Of a stretch of DNA of 5,180 bases, positions 1-5,180 are shown in pieces. Within the stretch, counting starts at the first letter, position 1. Every line of letters starts with the position of its first letter. The notes under the pieces are model-generated. The model had not been told where the DNA came from and searched no databases. It was given only the letters and a program-made list of their open reading frames with translations. Made by a program: the position numbers and the translations under genes. Source of the DNA: an uncultured Clostridia bacterium (GTDB lineage Bacteria > Bacillota_A > Clostridia > Christensenellales > CAG-138); assembly GCA_946539625.1 (NCBI GenBank), contig CAMNHT010000108.1, positions 1-5,180 of the forward strand, written 5' to 3'.

Positions 1-3000
1 CCGCCGAAGGAAGTTCCGACCGTCGCCATGCCGAACGGCACAACGTAGTTCTCGCCGAGCTGTGTCATCGCGTACGACGTACGGTTGACCGTGTAGATGT
101 AGCTTGTGGAAAGGTCGTTCGTCGCCGCATACAGATCGGAGGTGCTCGCCATCATCGCGCTCGTTGCATAAACGCCCGTGCCGGTGTTGTGGCGCTTCGT
201 CCAATTCGGGAGGTTATTGGTGTTGAAGTAGGAGAAGAATACTTCGCCCTCTTCGTCCCAGATCGCTGCGCTCAGTTCCTTATTGATTGCAACGACAGTG
301 ACCGTGCACTCGCCGTACTTGGTGTTGTCCGCATCCGACGTTGCGCGAATCGTCGCGGTACCAGCCGCAACGCCCGTAACGGTGCCGAACTCGTCGACCG
401 TCGCAATGCCTTCGTTGCTCGAGGACCAGGTGACCGTGCGCGGGCTTGCCGTCAGCGGCATGACCTTCGCGGTCAGATTTGCCGTGTCGCCCTTGTAGAG
501 TTCAACTGCCTCCGGTGTGACCGTAACAGTGGATACGCTGTACGGATCGACCTCGTAGCTGATCGTGGTCTTGACGTAGATGTAGATCTTGTTGTTGGTT
601 GCAGTACCCAGGCTGAAACCGTTGTTGTACCGCATGTATGTTGCTCTGTCCGTAAAGCCGAGCCGACTGTTCGCGCCGTCATACTCCCACGTGTTGTACG
701 AGTTGGTCGTGCTGACCTGAAGCGTCGTGCCGGTTCTGCTGTTCCTGCGGAGATAATTGCTGCCGTTCATCAGCTTGATACCGGTGGACGAGGTCCAGAC
801 GCCGGTGGTCGGAACATCCGCGCTCTCGATGTACGGCTGGTTGCCTGTGCCGCTTTCGCCCGCCTTGACCGTGACCGTGGTCGCGCCGATTGTGTTGCTG
901 TATGCACCTGCCGTGTAGCTCAGGACATGACCCGTGCCTGCCGTGTTGACCTCGGAAATGAGGTAATCATGCCCTGCTTCCAGCGTATTCGTCAGAACGT
1001 AGACCGTCTTTTCAACAAGGGTATTGTTGTTGACCTTGACTGCGAACGCCGCCTCGTTGCCTGCGTAGTCGCCGACGAATGCTGCAACATAGCCCTGCGC
1101 GTTTGCAATCGCGTCGGATGCGTCAAGTTCAACGGTGTACTCATTCGTGCCCGGTGCAGCTTCCGCATACTTCACGGTGCCGTCCAGAGACAGAACGCCG
1201 ATGTACGCGATGTTCTCATTGTCGCGTGCGGAGATGGAAAGTTTGTTCGTCGTTGTATCCAGTACCGGCTGACCCACGATTTCCGGCGCGGTGTTGTCGA
1301 CCGTAAAGTCAAAGCCCACGAACGCGCCCTTGCCGAGCACGTTGCTCGTCAGGATCGTCCCGAATCTCGCATCGTTGAGGATGCCCGCAGCCGCGTCGGT
1401 CATGTCGCCGCTGACCTTCATGCAGTTATACTCGGGGATCGCATAGAAACCGACGCGTACGCGATCGCCTTCGCTGATGCCGTTGTAGTCCTTCAGCGCC
1501 TTGTTGACCGAGTAGATCTTGGTCATCGTGTTCTGCCATGTCTGGCCGTTCACATAGAACCAGAGACCTTCGACTTCCTGGCCGAGAACCGTTGAGTAGA
1601 CGATATCGGTCACGTTGCCGTTTTCATCGACCTTCGTGACTGCAAAGCCCGTGCCGCCCGCATTGCGGATCATGTTATACGCGATATCCTTGATAATGGA
1701 ATCGTCGCGGATTGCAAGACGCGCTTCGGGGAATTCATCCTCCACCATATACGGGTTGCCGGAGAACTTCACAAGCGTACCCTCGGTGGAGATGCGCATA
1801 TAGTTCGTGCCCTCCGCCGTGTTGCCGGAGTAGTTCAGCTGTTCGTTTCCGTACAGGGCTTCGGTGTAGGAGTTGGTGTCGAACATCGACGGATCCGTGA
1901 AGCTGCCGTAGTAGCCGAGGATCGGGATCGTGTGTTCGTGGCTCAGGTCTTCATCCTCGTCCGTGACCGTGATGCAGTCAACGTAGGTGTAGCCTTCGAG
2001 CCATGCGCCGCCCTCTTTTTCGAGCGCAGCTCTCTGTTCTGCAGTCAGATTGATGTGAACCGTGACCTGTGCCTTGTCGTGCGGACCCACAACGTAGCCA
2101 TCAATCGCGCCGCCCGCCGTCCAGTTGAGGAGCAGCTGCGCGTCGAGCGAAGTGATCATCTCGTCGCCGTCCATGTCCGCAACGTCAAAGTCGTAGGCAG
2201 GATCATCAACTTCGAGTTCGCCGCTGACGAGGTCGAGGATCGCCTGCGCGTCGTCATCGTCGGTGTCGCCGTCTTTGTCGACGTCGTGACCTTCGGTGCT
2301 GACCGCCTCGCCGTCCCACTCATAGGTGTCGCCGCCCAGAGGCAGGGTCGCCGTCTTGTGGGAGAGGGTGTCGCCCTGAACTGCCTGCGTGAACAGGATG
2401 GTACCGAGCTCATACTCCAGCGTTTCGTCGGAGAGGTTATAGATGGTGAACTTATAGGTATATTCGCCTGCCTTCTCGGGATCGTCGCCGAGCTCAACCT
2501 TGACCTTGCCGTCTGTTGCAGCGTTCGTATCGGAGGTGAGATAGGCTTCGTCCATCATGATGACAGACTTCGCTTCGATCGCCTTAGAAACTTCAACAAG
2601 ACCTGCGCCCTGCTGGAGGATTGAAACGAATGCGTTGCTGTTGATCATCGGCGTTGCCGTACTCATCAGCAAGCTGTTTGCGATCGCGCGGAGGTTGTAC
2701 GCGCTCATCAGGTCTTCGTTGTCCGGCGTGACCTCTTTGAGGTACTGCATCAAAACCGCCGAAAGACCGGTGATGTGCGGCGCCGCCATGGACGTACCGG
2801 AATAGCTGATGTACTGATCCGTACCGCTGCCGGAATCGCTCGAGGAGGTACCGTTGATGGAGTAGATATCGCCGCCCGGTGCGGTGATTTCCGGCTTCAT
2901 GAGGAGAGAGCCCGGAACGCCCCAGGAGCTGAAGTCTGTGACTTCTGCTTCTTCACGCGGCGCAACGGTGGAAACCTCGGTCGTGGTGACCTGGACGCTG

Positions 3001-4787
3001 CCGGTATAGTAGGTGATATCGCCCGCTGTTGCGGAGGTGCTGGCCGCCTTCAGTGCGGTCGCATCCTTCAGCGTCATGCCGACAAACGGGAACGTGCCGG
3101 TGAAGTCGGTCAGATCCATATGGATTACGCCGTCTGCATTGTTCGCAATGATCAACGCCTTCGGGCTGTAGGACTTCGCGTTTTCACCTTTCTGAACAAA
3201 AGACAGGTCGCCGCGATTGACGATCACGATCTTGCCGGAAAGCGAGACCGCGCTGTTGACCGTCTGATAATCCGCCGCTTCGCCGGGCGCGTCGATATAA
3301 ACATAGCTGTACGTTCCCGCGATGGTGGTCATGGCAGGATTCGTATACGCATTGCCGTCGCTGCTCTCGGTATCCTCCGTATAGAAGACCTGCTGGCTGC
3401 CGTTGAATACGAGCGGCGTGCCGGTCGTCTTCGTATTCTGCGCTGCCGCAACGCCCATGCTGTGGACGTAGGAGCCCGGAGAACCGCCGGTGTGGAAGCT
3501 CGCATCCTCTGCATAGAGCTTATGCGACGTGAAGCTGTCGGCGGAATACGAGTTGCCCGCGGAGATCGACAGGACCATGTGGTTGTTGGTCGTGTTGCCG
3601 ACGAGGCCGTTCAGGATCGCCTGATAGGACGAGCTTGCGTAGGTGTAGCCGGGCGCGCCGGAACCGAGCGACAGGTTCGCCGCATCCGCGCCGAGCACGA
3701 TCGCGTCTTCGATCGCCGCAAAGTAGTCGGAATCGTACGCGCCGCCGTTGGTGCCGAAGACCTTCATGACGAGGATCTGCGCGTCAGGCGCCATACCGAC
3801 CGCTCCGACCGTCTCCGCCGCGTCGACGTAGTTCGAGCCGTTCTTGATGAAACGGTTTGCCGCCGCGATACCGGCAACATGCGAACCGTGGTTACTGCCG
3901 CTGTCCTGATGGTCGACTCTCGTATCGTTGTCAACGTAGTTGTACGCGTACGGGATCTTGGCGTTCAGATAGTTGTGTGAACCGGATTTGAGCATGCTGG
4001 TGGAAATTCCGTTCAGCTCCTGCTGCGTCATCAGGTTTACCGTCTTTCCACCTGCTACGACTTCGTCAATCGCATGCTGGAAGGCGTCCGCATTCACGCT
4101 CTGGTGCGCGGTGTCAAGACCTGTATCGATGATCGCAACGCGGCTGCCAGCGCCGGTGAAGCCGAGCTCGTACCACGCATTCGTCGCGCCGACCATGTTT
4201 TCGCTGGTGTTCGCGGTGTTCGGATCTGCCTCGACCGCTTTCGGTGCTTCGTACTGTGTTTCCAGCTCGACGGACTTGACGCCGTCCATGCCGCGGATCA
4301 AAGCGACATCCTTATAGGGGATCTCGACAGAGATCGCGTTCGTGAGAATCGTCAGGTTCCATTTGACCGTCAGAGAATGACCGAGTTTCTCCTCGATCTT
4401 CGTCTGCATGGCCGCCTGTTCTCTCAGGAGCTTGTTGACGTACGCAACAGCGCTGCCGTTGTTTGCAATGCCCTGCGTATCATAGCCCTGATCAACGGTG
4501 GATTTGCCGTCCAGGAAGATGGTCGCTCGGACGATCTTGTTGAGATCCGTGATTTCGAGCTCTGCAGGATCGAAACCGTCGTCCTCTTCTTCGTCTACCT
4601 CGCCCAGCTTATGGACGTGCAGTTTTGCGGGATCCATTTCCTCCATCTCAAGAGCAATGCTCTCGGACGGCGTTTCGGATTCCGTCTGATCGGTCGTGCC
4701 TTCGGCGATCGCGCTCGAAATGCCGGTCGTGATCGGCATTGTGAGCAGCATGAAAACTGCCACCAGCACGGAAAGAAGTCTCTTCAT
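1..4787 (-). CDS. Secreted multidomain subtilisin-like serine peptidase (S8, lactocepin/C5a-peptidase type) with internal dockerin; 3' end cut by window
   Basis: This encodes an extracellular endopeptidase predicted to cleave proteins outside the cell. At least 1595 residues are visible and the frame is open through the left edge. Seen in order: signal peptide (1-28); acidic linker (about 62-73, EVDEEEDDGFD); I9-like propeptide (about 84-175); subtilase core (about 215-715) with Asp221 in AIIDTG, His300 in NHGSHVAG, oxyanion Asn412 in SAGNS and Ser666 in GTSMAAPH; PA domain (about 495-580) inserted between Asn412 and Ser666; Fn3-like domain (about 757-958) split by a dockerin (about 830-895); another beta-rich region (about 960-1160); Fn3-like module starting VDNTAPEI (1163 on); unnamed module (about 1258-1412); Big_2 (about 1418-1498); propeller-like start (about 1505 on). 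Triad spacing and the PA insert match the cell-envelope proteinase group. The start at 4787 has GAAGG nine bases upstream; an in-frame ATG at 4796 would add three residues. It is probably monocistronic. Any anchor lies beyond the window, so surface attachment is unproven. Confidence 0.95.
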   Translation of the reverse strand, partial: MKRLLSVLVAVFMLLTMPITTGISSAIAEGTTDQTESETPSESIALEMEEMDPAKLHVHKLGEVDEEEDDGFDPAELEITDLNKIVRATIFLDGKSTVDQGYDTQGIANNGSAVAYVNKLLREQAAMQTKIEEKLGHSLTVKWNLTILTNAISVEIPYKDVALIRGMDGVKSVELETQYEAPKAVEADPNTANTSENMVGATNAWYELGFTGAGSRVAIIDTGLDTAHQSVNADAFQHAIDEVVAGGKTVNLMTQQELNGISTSMLKSGSHNYLNAKIPYAYNYVDNDTRVDHQDSGSNHGSHVAGIAAANRFIKNGSNYVDAAETVGAVGMAPDAQILVMKVFGTNGGAYDSDYFAAIEDAIVLGADAANLSLGSGAPGYTYASSSYQAILNGLVGNTTNNHMVLSISAGNSYSADSFTSHKLYAEDASFHTGGSPGSYVHSMGVAAAQNTKTTGTPLVFNGSQQVFYTEDTESSDGNAYTNPAMTTIAGTYSYVYIDAPGEAADYQTVNSAVSLSGKIVIVNRGDLSFVQKGENAKSYSPKALIIANNADGVIHMDLTDFTGTFPFVGMTLKDATALKAASTSATAGDITYYTGSVQVTTTEVSTVAPREEAEVTDFSSWGVPGSLLMKPEITAPGGDIYSINGTSSSDSGSGTDQYISYSGTSMAAPHITGLSAVLMQYLKEVTPDNEDLMSAYNLRAIANSLLMSTATPMINSNAFVSILQQGAGLVEVSKAIEAKSVIMMDEAYLTSDTNAATDGKVKVELGDDPEKAGEYTYKFTIYNLSDETLEYELGTILFTQAVQGDTLSHKTATLPLGGDTYEWDGEAVSTEGHDVDKDGDTDDDDAQAILDLVSGELEVDDPAYDFDVADMDGDEMITSLDAQLLLNWTAGGAIDGYVVGPHDKAQVTVHINLTAEQRAALEKEGGAWLEGYTYVDCITVTDEDEDLSHEHTIPILGYYGSFTDPSMFDTNSYTEALYGNEQLNYSGNTAEGTNYMRISTEGTLVKFSGNPYMVEDEFPEARLAIRDDSIIKDIAYNMIRNAGGTGFAVTKVDENGNVTDIVYSTVLGQEVEGLWFYVNGQTWQNTMTKIYSVNKALKDYNGISEGDRVRVGFYAIPEYNCMKVSGDMTDAAAGILNDARFGTILTSNVLGKGAFVGFDFTVDNTAPEIVGQPVLDTTTNKLSISARDNENIAYIGVLSLDGTVKYAEAAPGTNEYTVELDASDAIANAQGYVAAFVGDYAGNEAAFAVKVNNNTLVEKTVYVLTNTLEAGHDYLISEVNTAGTGHVLSYTAGAYSNTIGATTVTVKAGESGTGNQPYIESADVPTTGVWTSSTGIKLMNGSNYLRRNSRTGTTLQVSTTNSYNTWEYDGANSRLGFTDRATYMRYNNGFSLGTATNNKIYIYVKTTISYEVDPYSVSTVTVTPEAVELYKGDTANLTAKVMPLTASPRTVTWSSSNEGIATVDEFGTVTGVAAGTATIRATSDADNTKYGECTVTVVAINKELSAAIWDEEGEVFFSYFNTNNLPNWTKRHNTGTGVYATSAMMASTSDLYAATNDLSTSYIYTVNRTSYAMTQLGENYVVPFGMATVGTSFG
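3..275 (-). other. Start of a probable beta-propeller-like region (residues about 1505-1595, incomplete)
   Basis: After the Big_2 domain the chain continues with LSAAIWDEEGEVYFSYFNT, then SDLYAATNDLSTSYIYTVNR and MTQLGENYVVPFGMAT. The LYAAT...YIYTVNRSTYAMTQLG pattern, a strand followed by an acidic turn and another strand reporting a value, resembles a blade of a WD40/YncE-type propeller. Only one to two blades are in the window, so this is tentative. Confidence 0.4.
294..536 (-). other. Big_2 bacterial Ig-like domain (residues about 1418-1498)
   Basis: The segment shows the characteristic Big_2 pattern: VTVTPEAVELYKGDTANLTA, then VTWSSSNEGIATVDEFGTV, then GVAAGTATIRATS and CTVTVV. Such intimin/invasin-type Ig folds act as spacers or adhesion modules in bacterial surface proteins. 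Here it would project the catalytic domain away from, or link it to, the more C-terminal region. Confidence 0.92.
552..1016 (-). other. Unnamed beta-rich module of the peptidase (residues about 1258-1412)
   Basis: This roughly 155-residue region lies between an Fn3-like module and the Big_2 domain. It starts near VYVLTNTLEAGHDYLI, contains VWTSSTGIKLMNGSNYLRR and WEYDGANSRLGF, and ends near IYIYVKTT. The alternating hydrophobic and polar pattern, with many Thr, Ser, Asn, Gly and Tyr residues, suggests an all-beta fold. Similar segments are familiar from large surface proteins of gut Firmicutes, but I cannot assign a named family. A ligand- or glycan-binding role is a guess. Confidence 0.55.
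2103..2300 (-). other. Internal dockerin-like pair of calcium-binding loops (residues about 830-895)
   Basis: Two EF-hand-type 12-residue loops lie 36 residues apart. Loop 1, DVDKDGDTDDDD, has acidic ligands at positions 1, 3, 5 and 12 (Asp835, Asp837, Asp839, Asp846). Loop 2, DMDGDEMITSLD, has Asp871, Asp873, Asp875 and Asp882. Each is followed by a helix typical of dockerin type I (AQAILDLV and AQLLLNW). In cellulosomal systems such domains bind cohesins; here binding to a cohesin is only a possibility. Loop 2 has Glu876 in place of the usual Gly at position 6. The pair sits between two halves of an Fn3-like domain rather than at a terminus. Confidence 0.85.
2643..4145 (-). other. Subtilase catalytic domain with inserted PA domain (residues about 215-715)
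   Basis: This is the catalytic core of the peptidase. The Asp motif AIIDTG holds Asp221, the His motif HGSHVAG holds His300, the oxyanion-hole motif SISAGNS holds Asn412, and GTSMAAP holds Ser666. All four residues are intact, so the enzyme should be active. The 254-residue gap between Asn412 and Ser666 contains a protease-associated (PA) domain, about residues 495-580 (3048-3305), recognisable by SGKIVIVNRGDLSF and KALIIANN followed by PFVGM. In lactocepins and C5a peptidases this insert affects substrate access. The His motif carries Ser where HGTHVAG is usual, a mild substitution. Domain edges are approximate. Confidence 0.93.
4704..4787 (-). other. Sec signal peptide of the S8 peptidase (residues 1-28)
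   Basis: The protein begins with a short basic n-region (MKR) and a hydrophobic stretch (LLSVLVAVFMLL). A more polar c-region follows, ending in AIA, and the mature chain would begin EGTT after residue 28. This is a textbook signal peptidase I site. It supports export through Sec, as expected for a peptidase with an I9-like propeptide. No lipobox cysteine is present, so it is not a lipoprotein. Confidence 0.9.
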
Positions 4788-4796
4788 TTTAGACAT

Positions 4797-4801
4797 CCTT
4801 C
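4797..4801 (-). promoter_or_regulatory. Ribosome binding site deciding the ATG at 4787
   Basis: On the minus strand GAAGG ends nine bases before the ATG at 4787, a good Gram-positive spacing. The same GAAGG directly abuts the alternative in-frame ATG at 4796 and could not serve it. That ATG would have to use AAAGGGG at 4810-4816, thirteen bases away, which is long. The signal peptide also reads best from 4787. Confidence 0.65.
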
Positions 4802-4842
4802 GTTTGCTTCCCCTTTCTTTATTTGACTTCTCATGTGCGTTC

Positions 4843-4856
4843 CGACGTGTCCGTCG
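4843..4856 (-). other. Small hairpin in the peptidase 5' leader
   Basis: In the leader, CGACG pairs with CGTCG across a four-base loop (GACA). A loose outer TGCG/CGCA pairing could extend it. It lies about 55 bases before the start codon, well clear of the ribosome binding site, and no U-run follows, so it is not a terminator. It may affect transcript stability. It matches no riboswitch class that I recognise. Confidence 0.3.
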
Positions 4857-4884
4857 CAGACTTACCCATCGAATCGCACTTATG

Positions 4885-4898
4885 TATTGTCGACTATA
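4885..4898. promoter_or_regulatory. Near-palindrome at the predicted transcription start (possible operator)
   Basis: The sequence tattgtcgactata is a 14-base inverted repeat with a single mismatched pair around the central gtcgac. It directly follows the predicted -10 box and covers the expected start site, a common place for a repressor to bind. Short AT-rich palindromes also arise by chance, so the assignment is weak. Confidence 0.3.
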
Positions 4899-4927
4899 AT
4901 TTTACCGCAGCATTAAACATTTTGCAA
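4899..4927 (-). promoter_or_regulatory. Candidate sigma-A promoter of the peptidase gene
   Basis: On the minus strand TTGCAA (4922-4927, four of six matches to TTGACA) is followed by a 17-base spacer and TAAAAT (4899-4904, five of six matches to TATAAT). A T-rich run lies just upstream of the -35. Transcription would begin near 4892 and leave a leader of about 105 bases. The match is good but unsupported by experiment; TATAGT nearby is a weaker alternative -10. Confidence 0.6.
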
Positions 4928-5019
4928 GAAAAAAATGTAGGTTTGTCTGAATTTTTATTGATTCAATCTGTATAGACATTCCATACGCGTCGGGTTGCAT
5001 ATAACATGTAATAAATACG

Positions 5020-5048
5020 AAAATGCGACCGTAAACCGGTCGCATTTT
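5020..5048 (-). terminator. Rho-independent terminator of the upstream gene, probably bidirectional
   Basis: A perfect 12-base-pair inverted repeat (5020-5031 with 5037-5048) encloses a five-base loop. The stem is GC-rich at its tip (GCGACCG) and ends in A4 on one side and T4 on the other, giving a T-run in both directions. It begins 40 bases after the stop codon of the gene ending at 5089, as expected for its terminator. It separates that gene from the peptidase promoter. Confidence 0.85.
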
Positions 5049-5088
5049 GTGTTGCATTCAGCTATTTTGTGTTTCGCCCGGATCAGAT

Positions 5089-5180
5089 TCAGGGTCTCAG
5101 CGCTTTCGCCGCCATCGCGTAACGATAGATCGCAACCGCCGCGTTGATCGCTTTTTCATTGCCCGCGTACGCCGTCATCA
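5089..5180 (-). CDS. C-terminal end of an unidentified upstream protein (last 29 codons)
   Basis: The minus-strand frame enters from the right edge and ends at TGA (5089-5091). The visible tail contains AYAGNEKAINAAVAIYRY and finishes AMAAKALRP. It is Ala-rich and would form an amphipathic helix. Support for it being real comes from the well-placed terminator 40 bases downstream and from the other two minus-strand frames being blocked by stops. Large exported clostridial proteins sometimes end with a similar Ala/Tyr-rich helical tail, but 29 residues cannot identify the protein. Confidence 0.65.
   Translation of the reverse strand, partial: MTAYAGNEKAINAAVAIYRYAMAAKALRP

Larger units (their letters stand above)
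4788..5088. other. Intergenic region between the upstream gene and the peptidase
   Basis: This 301-base gap is more AT-rich than the genes. It contains the terminator at 5020-5048, the candidate promoter at 4899-4927 and the leader of the peptidase transcript. In 4928-5019 I see only AT-rich sequence with no convincing gene, repeat or RNA structure. Confidence 0.8.

Noticed and set aside
189..1595. A 468-codon open frame on the plus strand
   Set aside because: It is fully antisense to the peptidase's Fn3, Big_2 and unnamed modules, all clearly recognisable on the minus strand. Its translation is rich in Arg, Val, Asp and Cys with no domain pattern, as expected for the mirror frame of GC-ending codons.
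2156..2497. A 113-codon minus-strand open frame in another frame
   Set aside because: It is a shifted-frame shadow within the peptidase, overlapping the dockerin coding sequence. It is Thr/Ser/Arg/Pro-rich with no motif.
1932..2624. A 230-codon plus-strand open frame
   Set aside because: It lies antisense to the dockerin and Fn3-like region. It has no plausible ribosome binding site or protein motif, and the minus strand carries the calcium-binding loops.
2775..3980. A 401-codon plus-strand open frame
   Set aside because: It is antisense to the catalytic core containing His300, Asn412 and Ser666. Its translation is Arg/Val/Ala-rich low-information sequence.
4074..4826. A 250-codon plus-strand open frame reaching past the peptidase start
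   Set aside because: It is antisense to the propeptide and signal peptide and simply ends by chance in the leader. No promoter or domain supports it.
4788..4892. Possible riboswitch or T-box in the peptidase leader
   Set aside because: The leader has only a 5-base-pair hairpin and no conserved riboswitch or T-box motif or terminator near the start codon.
5084..5180. Plus-strand open frame at the right edge
   Set aside because: One plus frame is open here, but there is no start signal. The minus-strand frame has a stop followed by a well-placed terminator, which explains the region better.

Overview
The window is almost entirely one very large minus-strand gene for a secreted, multidomain subtilisin-family (MEROPS S8) serine peptidase. 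It is followed, in the direction of transcription, by the window's left edge, where the gene is cut off. Reading the minus strand from 4787 down to 3 gives 1595 continuous codons. They encode a signal peptide, an I9-like propeptide, a lactocepin/C5a-peptidase-type catalytic domain with an inserted PA domain (triad Asp221, His300, Ser666; oxyanion Asn412) and an Fn3-like domain interrupted by a two-loop dockerin. Further Fn3-like modules, an unnamed beta-rich module, a bacterial Ig-like (Big_2) domain and the start of what looks like a beta-propeller follow. The C-terminus, where any cell-wall anchor would be, lies outside the window.

The organism is most likely an anaerobic Gram-positive member of Clostridia (Oscillospiraceae/Ruminococcaceae-like or a related uncultured gut lineage). 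This is inferred from the protein architecture (S8 peptidase, dockerin and Big_2 together), the moderately GC-rich coding sequence next to an AT-rich promoter, and Gram-positive style Shine-Dalgarno signals. No species can be named from the sequence.

Right of the peptidase start lies a 301-base intergenic region (4788-5088). It holds, on the minus strand, a plausible sigma-A promoter (4899-4927), a near-palindrome at the expected transcription start, a roughly 105-base 5' leader with a small hairpin and a ribosome binding site, and a strong inverted repeat (5020-5048) that fits a Rho-independent terminator for the preceding gene. That preceding gene is present only as its last 29 codons (5089-5180, minus strand). 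The peptidase therefore looks like a separately transcribed unit rather than part of an operon with it.

The plus strand contains several long open frames (up to 468 codons) across the peptidase gene. They are antisense shadows with no recognisable protein features. No RNA gene, CRISPR array or mobile element was seen. The most notable point is the internal placement and asymmetry of the dockerin-like calcium-binding pair inside a peptidase Fn3-like domain.
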